The notes: a model not told the origin generated them from the letters alone. A stretch of DNA of 57,366 nucleotides from a virus (IMGVR_UViG_3300030102_004613:1-57366); one strand, 5' to 3'. Counted from the first letter of the stretch, positions 25,907-33,082 are shown. A program made the numbers and translations.

Positions 25907-26198
25907 TCTCGTAGTCTCGTTCTAAGTGTCTCTCCGAATATCCAACAATTTTTTGTTGTTTGATACGATATACTCTAAAATTTTCTTTCTTGGCTGTGAG
26001 TTTAGTCTGATCATTTAGGTATTGTAGGGCCTTATTGTCTTTGTTTAAGTGCGCCAAAGTCTTGGCTCTGCTTACACATTCCATGTCTTTCCATCTATGT
26101 ATAGATACTTTCTTGCCCCTTCTTGTTTGCCAAACTATATCTACGACGTACCAATAAATTGGCTGACCAAGTCTTTTTGTTTCGTTCAGGTCTTGCAT
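25893..26198 (-). CDS. Hypothetical protein
   Basis: The 101-residue product is basic (Lys/Arg-rich), with an N-terminal strand-rich segment YWYVVDIVWQTRRGKKVSIH followed by helices. It resembles small nucleic-acid-binding accessory proteins in overall character only. It overlaps the sulfotransferase and primase-helicase genes by 13-14 bases, in the replication operon. Confidence 0.55.
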   Translation of the reverse strand: MQDLNETKRLGQPIYWYVVDIVWQTRRGKKVSIHRWKDMECVSRAKTLAHLNKDNKALQYLNDQTKLTAKKENFRVYRIKQQKIVGYSERHLERDYENEFT

Positions 26199-26809
26199 AT
26201 TTTGTTATATAAAATAAAATCTTCTTTGTAGTACAGAGAAAGTAACAACTCTGTTTCTTTATCTATTGTCCACTGCTTAGAGGTAGTGGTGTTAACCCAA
26301 GGCAACGGTAAGTCTTTGCCTATTTGCTTACAGACATAATTCCAATCCTCTTTAAGATTAGATACATTTCCCAACCAAAGTTCTTCGTGAATCCAATCGA
26401 CTTGCTGATAAGCATTTTTTGGTTGGCTCCAATGCTTGTCGTACACATGAAACTGTGCAAACATGTGCTTGTTTATGACCCTTTCAGGCGAGCGTTCGAG
26501 GTGATGCTCATCGTTGAGCAACCAATGTAAGTCGTATACATCAGGGAAAGTGTAGTCAACATTGTAAACAAATGAAGATATAAATCTCTCTTTAGGCTCT
26601 CGAACAAAAGCAAACTTAAAATATGAGTTCCATCTATCTTCTCCTGCGATAAGGCGTACCTGACTCGCAAGTTCATGTCCAAAAGGTGGGTTGTTATTGT
26701 CTCCTGTTATGCAGTTAGGGTCAGCCTTTATTAACGCCTCCTCCATAGAGGTGCTTGCATTTTTAGGGATTCGTACAAAAATACATTTGTACTTATCGCT
26801 GATAATCAT
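26186..26809 (-). CDS. Sulfotransferase-family protein
   Basis: The 207-residue protein carries both PAPS-binding signatures of the Sulfotransfer_2 type: RIPKNASTSM at 13-22 (5'-phosphosulfate loop) and KFAFVREPKERFISSF at 65-80 (3'-phosphate-binding segment, Arg and Ser). A His-containing FGHELA (43-48) could hold the catalytic base. The family moves sulfate from PAPS to carbohydrate or protein hydroxyls. In phages this is uncommon; with the glycosyltransferase and FkbM methyltransferase close by, sulfation of a glycan is the natural hypothesis. Length is near the minimum for the family. Confidence 0.75.
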   Translation of the reverse strand: MIISDKYKCIFVRIPKNASTSMEEALIKADPNCITGDNNNPPFGHELASQVRLIAGEDRWNSYFKFAFVREPKERFISSFVYNVDYTFPDVYDLHWLLNDEHHLERSPERVINKHMFAQFHVYDKHWSQPKNAYQQVDWIHEELWLGNVSNLKEDWNYVCKQIGKDLPLPWVNTTTSKQWTIDKETELLLSLYYKEDFILYNKICKT

Positions 26810-27258
26810 AACTCAGTCGTGCTTATGATTTGATGCTTTGTAAAATGAATTGGGTCATTAGTATATAGAACAACTCTGTATTTAAAAGAGGCGTCATACA
26901 TTTCTTTCTGCTTGAGAAGATCGATAATAATACCACAGCCATCAATCCACTTCTCTCGGTATTCTTCATTGATTGGCTTTCCGTTGCTATACTTCTCAAG
27001 ATTTGACTTGTGTCTACGCATGGCATGTAATACAGTCGCATGATCTCGATTAAATAATTTACCTAAGTGTTGGTAACTCATCTTGGTGTGCTCTCTCAAA
27101 AAGCCCCAAATAAGAGTTCTTGTTTCTACCAAATGACGATCCCTTTTAGTCATATCTAATTCTTGTTGTTGAACGTTGTTAATACGACAAAAGGTTGTTA
27201 TACTATTTTTTATGATGACTGCATTTCTGCGCTCGATATATTTAAAGTAGTCGCTCAT
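26806..27258 (-). CDS. Stand-alone DnaA domain IV-like protein
   Basis: The 150-residue product lacks the AAA+ ATPase but has the DNA-binding domain of DnaA: a helix TRTLIWGFLREHTKMSYQHL and the signature LGKLFNRDHATVLHAM (65-80), which matches the DnaA 'G-x-x-F-x-x-RDHSTV' box-reading helix. It probably binds DnaA-box-like sites as an origin-recognition, regulatory or host-initiation-blocking protein. It overlaps the sulfotransferase and the next upstream gene by 4 bases each (ATGA). Confidence 0.8.
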   Translation of the reverse strand: MSDYFKYIERRNAVIIKNSITTFCRINNVQQQELDMTKRDRHLVETRTLIWGFLREHTKMSYQHLGKLFNRDHATVLHAMRRHKSNLEKYSNGKPINEEYREKWIDGCGIIIDLLKQKEMYDASFKYRVVLYTNDPIHFTKHQIISTTEL

Positions 27259-27476
27259 GAGTTTTGAATGATTCTTTTGTAATACTCTGGAGCCACAGCC
27301 TCTATCTCTTCAAGGTATTTTTTTTCTACTTGCTTTAAATCTACGCCTGCATCATGCTGACTACCTGTTCCATGACTTGCATGCAACAGCGCCATCTTTT
27401 CTAAGCGCTTATCTACATACTCTCTCGTGCGCGTGCACATATTCTTGCGCGACTGCGCCTTACATATCTTTTCCAT
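27255..27476 (-). CDS. Hypothetical protein
   Basis: The 73-residue basic N-terminal / acidic C-terminal protein has two predicted helices (TREYVDKRLEKMALLHASHG, VEKKYLEEIEAVAPEYYKRII). No family recognised. It sits between the DnaA-like gene (4-base overlap) and the FkbM methyltransferase gene. Confidence 0.6.
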   Translation of the reverse strand: MEKICKAQSRKNMCTRTREYVDKRLEKMALLHASHGTGSQHDAGVDLKQVEKKYLEEIEAVAPEYYKRIIQNS

Positions 27477-27477
27477 A

Positions 27478-28032
27478 TTAAAATAAATCTATCGCGTAAA
27501 TATCACTAAGTTCAAAGTACGTGTGGTATCCATTGTGATGTAAAAACTCCTCGACCAAATGCTCTTGTCCCCGTAAGTGTTTGTGTTCCAACTTAATAAG
27601 GTGTGGCCTTTGCGGGGCTGTAAAGTCTACTGTTTTGAGTATTTCAAAATCGTGACCTTCGGTATCTATCTTCAAAAAGTCAACACGCTCAACATTGTAT
27701 GTGTCAATCAGTTCCTGATAGGTCATTGTGGGTACAGTACGGGGCTCAACCAACTCTTTGTTTAGTGGGAGCGTATATTCTGTAAATGAACTCATGCCTG
27801 CGTAGTCGTGATCGTTTTTTACAATACCCTCCTTGAAAGTATTCATTTCCCTATAACCACTCTTTGTGTCAATGGCGCAGTTAACGTACTCAACAGCGTC
27901 AATCTTTTTTAATGCAGACAGGTATTCCGATATGGGTTCTACTATAATACCAGACCATCCGTTCTTTCCCAAGATATTGAGCGTATCAAAATCACACGAA
28001 CCTATTTCGATGAAAAACTTATTTGCTTTCAT
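27478..28032 (-). CDS. FkbM-family methyltransferase
   Basis: The 184-residue product has the class I SAM-methyltransferase pattern of FkbM: FIEIGSCDFDTLNILGKNGW (motif I region), GIIVEPISEY (motif II acidic), and RVDFLKIDTEGHDFEILK (117-133), the FkbM hallmark. A TTG three bases upstream could also start it, but the ATG at 28032 is preferred. FkbM enzymes O-methylate sugars and small molecules, so a glycan target is likely. It overlaps the preceding gene by 14 bases. Confidence 0.8.
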   Translation of the reverse strand: MKANKFFIEIGSCDFDTLNILGKNGWSGIIVEPISEYLSALKKIDAVEYVNCAIDTKSGYREMNTFKEGIVKNDHDYAGMSSFTEYTLPLNKELVEPRTVPTMTYQELIDTYNVERVDFLKIDTEGHDFEILKTVDFTAPQRPHLIKLEHKHLRGQEHLVEEFLHHNGYHTYFELSDIYAIDLF

Positions 28033-28258
28033 CAATCATGTTTTTTAATATGGACCTTCTTGTTTCGGTCATTTCCATTGTTTTATGCATCCATTTCAAG
28101 TAAGATAATGGCACTTGGTCAATCTTGATTCCTTTATACTTGCCAAACTTGATAACCCCATCACTAATTCTCCAAGGCTCTAACCTTGGGCTGACGGAGG
28201 TGTGGTTGTTGTTTTCTCCAGACCTGTGCGCAAGCATTTGTTGAGTTTTATCTCCCAT
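28019..28258 (-). CDS. DUF3820-like small protein
   Basis: The 79-residue protein contains FGKYKGIKIDQVPLSYLKWM, the conserved core of small DUF3820-type proteins ('FGK-Y-KG-I-x-x-VP-x-YL-W'), often found near exonuclease-like domains in phages. The ATG at 28258 is chosen; longer frames upstream read through the hairpin and the SSB-like gene. It probably has a DNA-metabolism role given the neighbours, but its activity is unknown. Confidence 0.6.
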   Translation of the reverse strand: MGDKTQQMLAHRSGENNNHTSVSPRLEPWRISDGVIKFGKYKGIKIDQVPLSYLKWMHKTMEMTETRRSILKNMIDESK

Positions 28259-28276
28259 TTTTTTTGTATTAAAGGT

Positions 28277-28347
28277 TAATGTGGGGAGGGCTCTCTTTCC
28301 AGAGGGGGTTTTGCAAATTGTTATTAATCTTACCCTCCCCGACATTA
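28277..28347 (-). other. Long RNA hairpin between the SSB-like gene and the DUF3820-like gene
   Basis: On the minus strand CGGGGAGGG preceded by TAATGT (28347-28333) pairs with CCCTCCCCACATTA (28290-28277): 14 base pairs with one bulged C. A smaller CTCT/AGAG hairpin lies inside. It begins 3 bases after the SSB-like stop codon and ends 19 bases before the next start. It lacks a U run, so it may be an mRNA processing, stability or attenuation element rather than a plain terminator. Confidence 0.55.
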
Positions 28348-28349
28348 GT

Positions 28350-28634
28350 TTAGAATGGCAAATCAGATGTGGTCTCAGCGTTAGCAGTCTGATTGGATTG
28401 ACTGTTGCTGTACTTCTGATTGTCCTTTGCGCGTGGATTAAACACACTCAAGAAGGCGCTTCCGTCTGTCTTGATTACGAAATCCATGTTTACATTACCC
28501 ATACTTGTTAGGTACTTCTTCAACTCATCGAGTTGCGCCTCCTTAAAGGAGATTTGGTACTTAGCGACACCACTGTCGAATTCTTGTCTGTCGGCTACGT
28601 AACCGATGTAGACATCCTTTTTTTGATCTTGCAT
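28350..28634 (-). CDS. Single-stranded DNA-binding-like protein with SSB-type acidic tail
   Basis: From the ATG at 28634 the product is 94 residues: a short beta-rich domain (DVYIGYVADRQEF, VAKYQISFKEAQLDELKKYL, VNMDFVIKTDGSAFLSVFNP), a Ser/Asn/Gln-rich linker, and a C-terminus ending SDLPF, the tip by which SSB proteins recruit partners. A full OB fold is not obvious. An in-frame ATG at 28694 would give 114 residues but overlaps the exonuclease gene by 50 bases. It lies next to the annealing protein and exonuclease, as phage SSBs do. Confidence 0.6.
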   Translation of the reverse strand: MQDQKKDVYIGYVADRQEFDSGVAKYQISFKEAQLDELKKYLTSMGNVNMDFVIKTDGSAFLSVFNPRAKDNQKYSNSQSNQTANAETTSDLPF

Positions 28635-28644
28635 TGCAATACAA

Positions 28645-29424
28645 TTAAATTTCCCCTTGTATATAAAAACGATTGGCTGATTGGTCTTGGTCATAATGCG
28701 ATTTGATTATGTTCAAGGCTTTTGCAACCTTCCGCTTGCCGAAGTCAAGGGTTTCCTCCGATGCTTTAAATACTGCAGGTAGGTACGGGTATGCTTTCTC
28801 CTGTACTACCCAATAAAAATCTTTGATACCGAACACGTGCGTGTACAGAAAGGCTTGAATATCATACCCAAACGTAACGACATCACGTTTGAATCCCTTC
28901 ACGCTTCGTGAAGATTTGCTATCTGATATGTAGCCATCGCCTAAGCAATCAAGAAATCCCCTAAATGGAACCACATCTCCAAAGAGTTCTATCTCGTGAT
29001 TGAACTCCACTTGATAATCCCCATCAAGGTAGATATTCTGTACTCCAGATTCATCCAACCTTGTTATCATGTCTATGCATTGTTGATAGTCCTCAAATGA
29101 AACCGAAGTCTTTTCAGTAGACATTTTGTTTTGTTCTTCCATCCATTCTTTATAGGCCTTAGTAGAACGTGGCTGTCTCCCGCCTATGTCTTTTACTATT
29201 TCTCGATCATCAAACACATGAAATTGCTCATCGAATGACTCAGGAGTAAACAGCAGGCAGTCATAGGCAGTGCCGAATGCAAGAGCAGGAGAATCTTTCT
29301 TCAACTTACCTTGCATATACAATTCAAACAGCGCTATATCTTGAAGCGCATATTTGATAGATGAATAGGACAGGTATTTTTTACCCGTCCGTTCCACTAA
29401 AGATTCAAACCATCCATTAGTCAT
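28645..29424 (-). CDS. RecE / exonuclease VIII-like PD-(D/E)XK nuclease
   Basis: The 259-residue protein matches the RecE-type exonuclease layout: an N-terminal helix pair with GTAYDCLLFTPESFDEQF (51-68), core Asp159 in FRGFLDCLGDG, Asp168-Ser-Lys170 in ISDSKSS, and the QxxxY motif QAFLY (190-194). These enzymes degrade one strand of double-stranded ends to give 3' overhangs. The adjacent gene (4-base overlap) encodes the predicted annealing partner, so the pair forms a RecET/Red-like recombination module. Confidence 0.75.
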   Translation of the reverse strand: MTNGWFESLVERTGKKYLSYSSIKYALQDIALFELYMQGKLKKDSPALAFGTAYDCLLFTPESFDEQFHVFDDREIVKDIGGRQPRSTKAYKEWMEEQNKMSTEKTSVSFEDYQQCIDMITRLDESGVQNIYLDGDYQVEFNHEIELFGDVVPFRGFLDCLGDGYISDSKSSRSVKGFKRDVVTFGYDIQAFLYTHVFGIKDFYWVVQEKAYPYLPAVFKASEETLDFGKRKVAKALNIIKSHYDQDQSANRFYIQGEI

Positions 29425-29945
29425 ACTAACTTCTGTAGTTTACTCTGTTGGTCTGCAGTTAAATCATTGCCGTACTTAGTAATGATTGCCTGAAGTCTTT
29501 CGTTTCTATCAGGCTTGTTCTTGCCTTCCTTGATGTATCTTACGGCGTTCTTGTAGATTTCGTTCAAACTTTTCTTAGGAGCATCTTGCTTGGCAATCGC
29601 CATGTCAACCTCATCTGCTGTCGCAATAGAAGTTTCGATACCTATACCCAAAAACCCAAGTGCTCTACCGACGGCAGAAGTTTCACAGTTTTCAACATAA
29701 GATGTTTGATTAATACGAGATGATGTGCGGTCCTCTTGCGCCATACCTTGTGCAATTGTCTCGCCTTTTTCGTTTATCACAGTAGCCTGTATGACACATG
29801 AGTTCTCGTCGATGTGTAATACATCCGTGTGTAGTCCGAATCCCTTGTACTCAGACAGCGTTCTAAAAGCAATGACACGTTGATTGACTTCAACGTACTG
29901 CTTTCCCTTGATGTTCGTTGTTTTGAATTGATAAGTGTTTGACAT
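29421..29945 (-). CDS. Probable ERF-like single-strand annealing protein
   Basis: The 174-residue product contains YVEVNQRVIAFR near the start, then SSRINQTSYVENCETSAVGRALG and GIGIETSIATADEV. The 'E-T-x-A-VGRAL' segment is typical of ERF-type recombinases and a related small phage family. Its partner is the RecE-like exonuclease whose start overlaps its stop by 4 bases. It should anneal complementary single strands during replication or genome circularisation. Family assignment is by motif, not a database match. Confidence 0.6.
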   Translation of the reverse strand: MSNTYQFKTTNIKGKQYVEVNQRVIAFRTLSEYKGFGLHTDVLHIDENSCVIQATVINEKGETIAQGMAQEDRTSSRINQTSYVENCETSAVGRALGFLGIGIETSIATADEVDMAIAKQDAPKKSLNEIYKNAVRYIKEGKNKPDRNERLQAIITKYGNDLTADQQSKLQKLV

Positions 29946-29988
29946 AAATTAAATTGTTTGCAGTGAAATTAACAATGTTTTGTTGAAA

Positions 29989-30483
29989 TCACAAGTATTT
30001 GTCAATAATCTTTTGCCCTGGCTCTCCTAAATCTAAAGCCAACGTACGAATTGCATTCTTCTGAGCGGTGCCCTTTTCGTATACTTTCCAATCTTCTGAG
30101 CGCTTGTAGTATTTGTCATGACTGTTGATCATCTTGATCAACTTCACACCCAACCATGCGTTCCCCTTGTTTCGGAAGTACGGCCTGTTTGGATTCTCGT
30201 CGTGCATTTCTTGTGACACATCGTCCCATACGGATTCAACAACCCCAAAAACATCTCCCGCTTGTTCGATGGTGTAGTAGGTATCTCCCTCTTGGTATGG
30301 ATATCCCAACTCCTCTTCATCTACGAGTTCTGCATTAAAGTAATCATCACGCTCAATACAAGTTGTGCCTATGATGGTGATGCCTCCTTCTTTAATAAGT
30401 TTTTTTCTTGCCTCGTGCTCGGAGTAAGCCTGTACCTCATATAGGTATGAACAAGGAACCATAAATCGATAACTCTTTTTCAT
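29989..30483 (-). CDS. Hypothetical protein
   Basis: The 164-residue product begins with a strand-rich N-terminal domain (YRFMVPCSYLYEVQAYSEHEARKKLI) followed by an acidic region and a C-terminal helical part. The first 60 residues resemble small domains in which a 'S-x-x-E-A' helix follows an antiparallel strand. No function recognised. It overlaps the HTH gene upstream by 4 bases. Confidence 0.6.
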   Translation of the reverse strand: MKKSYRFMVPCSYLYEVQAYSEHEARKKLIKEGGITIIGTTCIERDDYFNAELVDEEELGYPYQEGDTYYTIEQAGDVFGVVESVWDDVSQEMHDENPNRPYFRNKGNAWLGVKLIKMINSHDKYYKRSEDWKVYEKGTAQKNAIRTLALDLGEPGQKIIDKYL

Positions 30484-30707
30484 TTTTTCTCTTGATTAAT
30501 TTCTAAATCAGGCATCTGCCAAATGATGTTGTATCGTTTAATCATTCGATAGACTGTCCTGTCCGTAACGCCCAGATGCTTTGATGCTTTCTTTGGGCTT
30601 TTGTAAATCCTTAACGCCTTTCGCGTCAGTCTTTCCATCTCCTGTTCGAGATTGAGATTGCCGTAGCACTCGCAGTGCGTCGGCGTACATTTCATACACT
30701 TTGCCAT
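30480..30707 (-). CDS. Small HTH protein with N-terminal Cys cluster
   Basis: The 75-residue product starts CMKCTPTHCEC (Cys4, 7, 12, 14), a possible zinc site, followed by a helix and a Fis-type helix-turn-helix at 36-60 (KSPKKASKHLGVTDRTVYRMI). It is a candidate DNA-binding regulator of early genes. A second frame (30538-30735) overlaps almost all of it and starts exactly at the stop of the upstream gene (TAATG), so a frameshift or nested pair is possible; the HTH frame is clearly protein-like. Confidence 0.6.
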   Translation of the reverse strand: MAKCMKCTPTHCECYGNLNLEQEMERLTRKALRIYKSPKKASKHLGVTDRTVYRMIKRYNIIWQMPDLEINQEKK

Positions 30708-30734
30708 TTGCTGTCCAAAATAATTTAGGTTTCA

Positions 30735-30920
30735 TTACATCTTGATTAAGCGTAATCTCCGCTGATACTTACGAATCAACAGCGCAGAGTTCGTGATTTG
30801 ATTTCTCAAGTCGTCGGACCACCCAAACCTACTTGCTTGGATGGTCATGTTCACTTGGTCGATCATGAGCATATCCAAGTACGACTCGACTGCTCGTATG
30901 TGTTTTCTCTTGCGTGTCAT
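30735..30920 (-). CDS. Hypothetical basic helical protein
   Basis: The 61-residue Arg/Lys-rich product (TRKRKHIRAVESYLDMLMID ... QRRLRLIKM) is predicted mostly helical. No family recognised. It lies 1 base from the small membrane protein gene upstream and shares a one-base overlap with the frame that starts at 30735. Confidence 0.5.
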   Translation of the reverse strand: MTRKRKHIRAVESYLDMLMIDQVNMTIQASRFGWSDDLRNQITNSALLIRKYQRRLRLIKM

Positions 30921-30921
30921 A

Positions 30922-31053
30922 TCAGTATCCGAATAACCATCTCATCCCCTGTACAATACAATAGAAGAATGTAAAGATGGGTCCATAGATAAATACGTAG
31001 GCCATTGCTTCAACAAATGATGAAGGCTTTCTGCGTGGTTTGAATTCACTCAT
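30922..31053 (-). CDS. Small single-span membrane protein (43 residues)
   Basis: The ATG at 31053 overlaps the stop of the upstream gene (ATGA). The product has a basic N-terminus (MSEFKPRRKPS) then a hydrophobic aromatic span (AMAYVFIYGPIFTFFYCIVQG) and a short tail RWLFGY. It fills an otherwise empty stretch and the positive-inside rule predicts N-in topology. Role unknown; early phage membrane peptides often target host envelope functions. Confidence 0.6.
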   Translation of the reverse strand: MSEFKPRRKPSSFVEAMAYVFIYGPIFTFFYCIVQGMRWLFGY

Positions 31054-31280
31054 TTTTCAATTCCGTTTTTTCTTAAATCTTTCATAAATACACTTACTAT
31101 GCTGTCGCAATCGTCAGCATAAGTTTGGTCAGAGTAAATCTCTGCTTCTAATTTTGCAATTAGTTCCATCACACGTCGTAACTTGATTACTTCGTAACTG
31201 TGATGTAGTAGTTCTGCGCACTCTAATGCATCTTGCACCGTGAGGCTAATCTCATGCATTAATACTTCTCGTTGTTCCAT
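31050..31280 (-). CDS. Hypothetical helical protein
   Basis: The 76-residue acidic product is all-helical in appearance (LTVQDALECAELLHHSYEVIKLRRVMELIAKL). No family recognised. It overlaps the upstream gene by 22 bases; a start at the second Met (residue 8) would remove the overlap and is equally possible. Confidence 0.55.
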   Translation of the reverse strand: MEQREVLMHEISLTVQDALECAELLHHSYEVIKLRRVMELIAKLEAEIYSDQTYADDCDSIVSVFMKDLRKNGIEK

Positions 31281-31471
31281 TTTATGATTCTCTTTATAGC
31301 GGTTCTCCCTCGTGATATCTCCACATGAGGCGTACCACCTTTCTCTATGTTTTGCATAGCGATTTCAAATTGGTCTCGTACCTCACGCTCAATGTTTGGG
31401 TGGGTGTCAACGACTTCTTTGCAGAAGCCGATGAACCCGTCCATGTCTGTGTCGAAGTTATTCTGTATCAT
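31259..31471 (-). CDS. Hypothetical protein
   Basis: The 70-residue product (DTDMDGFIGFCKEVVDTHPNIE ... RTAIKRIIKWNNEKY) has an acidic N-terminal half and a basic C-terminus. No family recognised. It overlaps the larger upstream gene by 14 bases, indicating coupled translation. Confidence 0.55.
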   Translation of the reverse strand: MIQNNFDTDMDGFIGFCKEVVDTHPNIEREVRDQFEIAMQNIEKGGTPHVEISRGRTAIKRIIKWNNEKY

Positions 31472-32354
31472 TAGTTACAGCGTTAAATCTTTCTTGGAAT
31501 GCAATTTGTTGCTCGACCCATTCGTCGGGCGGACAAATCCATTCGTGCATTAGTGCTTCGTCCAAAAGGAAATCATCCCCCGCTGAGTTGTAGGTTTCAT
31601 CTCCTTGTGTGCGTAACCAAGTAACGGCTTCTTCATCGGAAGTAAAAATCTTCCCGTGATTTCTCAGATCACGCGGGTTCCAATTCGCCCACTTGATTCG
31701 CTTGTTATCCTTAGTTATCACGGCATCTATCTCAAACCCTTCCGACATATTGGGAGCATACGTTTCCAATATGCAGAAGTCTTCTTGTCCGTCCTTTCCG
31801 TCGGGTTCCGTATCGTAGATGTGTCGAATCTCCTCGTCGGTTATCTTGTCGAGGTCTAATCCAAAGTGTTTTAACACAATGTCTTTTTGCCAACTCCCGC
31901 CAGTGAGTTCGATGTCCACCTGATGTGGGTGTATCATGACCTTTGGTTTCTGCATGAGCGCACCTTGATTGCCGAGAGTTTTATCTATCTCGACTGAGAT
32001 AAGCACTTCATCGCCTCTCATATCTCCGTACATCACGGTATTGTTATCGTCCCCGAAATCAAACATCCCTTTAAGTTTATCTTTAGCGGGGTTTTTCCCC
32101 CAATAGGAATGCCACACCTGTTGTAGTGTGAACATTGGCTTTACCGTGCCCTCTACAAAATCGTACCCAAGCACAGGCCACTTCACACCCTTACAGTACA
32201 CCCATAGTGCACTAAAACATTGTTTCTTCTCATCAAAGTCCAACTTGACCGTGAGTTTTTTCTTGTACTTCTTCAAGACAGCGTAGTTGTTCCAACCTTC
32301 CTGTCCTCCTTTGAAATTGTCTTCCCAACTGAAGACATCATTGAATTCTGACAT
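31458..32354 (-). CDS. Hypothetical 298-residue protein
   Basis: This is the largest unknown in the early small-gene region. It is acidic and rich in Trp (FSWEDNFKGGQEGW, WVYCKGVKWPVLGYDF, WANWNPRD), soluble, with a beta-rich centre (VLISVEIDKTLG, KVMIHPHQVDIELTGGSW) and an acidic C-terminus. No catalytic motif or family recognised. It is flanked by short genes of unknown function, typical of host-takeover regions. Confidence 0.6.
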   Translation of the reverse strand: MSEFNDVFSWEDNFKGGQEGWNNYAVLKKYKKKLTVKLDFDEKKQCFSALWVYCKGVKWPVLGYDFVEGTVKPMFTLQQVWHSYWGKNPAKDKLKGMFDFGDDNNTVMYGDMRGDEVLISVEIDKTLGNQGALMQKPKVMIHPHQVDIELTGGSWQKDIVLKHFGLDLDKITDEEIRHIYDTEPDGKDGQEDFCILETYAPNMSEGFEIDAVITKDNKRIKWANWNPRDLRNHGKIFTSDEEAVTWLRTQGDETYNSAGDDFLLDEALMHEWICPPDEWVEQQIAFQERFNAVTNDTE

Positions 32355-32371
32355 ATTAAATTGAATTGATT

Positions 32372-32647
32372 TTAGTTTTTGTTTGACACTCCTTCAAACT
32401 CATTGATGAGTTGCTCAAGTGCTTCCTCATACGCCCATGACCCGTGAGGGATGTTTGGGAAGTATGTATTGTGAAAGTCTCGGTTCGTATACTCGCTAAA
32501 CACCACGTCCATGTAGGTACCCCCACCATGTCCATCGTTCCAGATTCGCACACCAGGTATGTTGGTTGTGCATTCATAACCCAATCCACGTCGGGTGTTG
32601 AAGTAACGGACTCCCGTTACCTTTAGATTTGATTTTTGCATAAGCAT
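32372..32647 (-). CDS. Hypothetical protein
   Basis: From the ATG at 32647 the product is 91 residues (an alternative ATG is at 32641). It contains NTRRGLGYECTTNIPGVRIWNDGHGGGTYMD, a Gly/Tyr-rich beta segment, then an acidic helical C-terminus ending in EFEGVSNKN. Longer upstream frames run through the promoter and the tRNA-like element and are rejected. No family recognised. Confidence 0.6.
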   Translation of the reverse strand: MLMQKSNLKVTGVRYFNTRRGLGYECTTNIPGVRIWNDGHGGGTYMDVVFSEYTNRDFHNTYFPNIPHGSWAYEEALEQLINEFEGVSNKN

Positions 32648-32669
32648 TGAATTGAATTGAATTGTGGGG

Positions 32670-32717
32670 CAAACATATAAACCCCGGTTTTTAAAATGTG
32701 TTAACGACCTGTTAAAA
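32670..32717 (-). promoter_or_regulatory. Early promoter, TATGTTTG with upstream TTTTAACA
   Basis: The -7 box TATGTTTG lies at 32677-32670 on the minus strand. A TTTTAACA element ends about 32 bases upstream, the same spacing as in the duplicated modules near 35346 and 36117. It lies between the tRNA-like element and the start codon at 32647 and should drive 32372-32647 and genes beyond. Confidence 0.55.
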
Positions 32718-32743
32718 CGGTCGAAAAACTTTTTCTCTTTAGA

Positions 32744-32824
32744 GGATGTGGGGGGACTCGAACCCCCTGAAGCGCCACAGCGTACCAAACCAAAATCTAA
32801 CCAATGGCTGTCGCTTTCACATCC
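32744..32824 (-). tRNA. tRNA-like element with degenerate cloverleaf
   Basis: On the minus strand the 81-nt element has a perfect 7-bp acceptor stem (GGATGTG / CACATCC) and a perfect 5-bp T-arm with the canonical loop TTCGAGT. The 50 bases between do not give normal D- and anticodon arms. They pair best as one long bulged helix (AAGCG-ACAGC with GCTGT-GG-CGCTT) closed by a ~25-base U/G-rich loop containing GGTTAGA, a D-loop-like string. No CCA is encoded. It is either a decayed tRNA, an unusual class II tRNA, or a tRNA-mimicking RNA. No anticodon can be assigned safely. Confidence 0.5.
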
Positions 32825-32837
32825 TGTGCCTTACGTT

Positions 32838-33077
32838 TTAGTATCCGTAGAAATCAGTAAAGACAACATCTTTATTTTTCTTGTCTTGATAATCAGCATA
32901 CTGAACGCAAATGGTTTCGTCATTAACACTTTCGTCAGTGTCCACGATTACATAGTAATCCATGTCGGCGTATGAATAAAGACTGTATCTTTCATTCAAC
33001 ACGATAGTTTCTCCTCGCTCCATGTTGTCGAGGGTATTTCTATCGATTTTATTTAATGCTTTACTTAGAGTATTCAT
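32838..33077 (-). CDS. Hypothetical acidic protein
   Basis: The 79-residue acidic product (NTLSKALNKIDRNTLDNMERGETIVLNERYSLYSY ...) has an N-terminal helix and a beta-rich C-terminal half (MDYYVIVDTDESVNDETICVQYADY). No family recognised. It ends 13 bases before the tRNA-like element. Confidence 0.55.
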   Translation of the reverse strand: MNTLSKALNKIDRNTLDNMERGETIVLNERYSLYSYADMDYYVIVDTDESVNDETICVQYADYQDKKNKDVVFTDFYGY

Positions 33078-33082
33078 AATGC

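Noticed and set aside
28019-28447. A 142-residue version of the DUF3820-like gene
   Set aside because: The extra 63 N-terminal residues read through a hairpin and the SSB-like gene in another frame and look random; the conserved core starts after the ATG at 28258.
32648-32788. Upstream extension of the gene ending at 32372
   Set aside because: It runs through the promoter at 32670 and the tRNA-like element.
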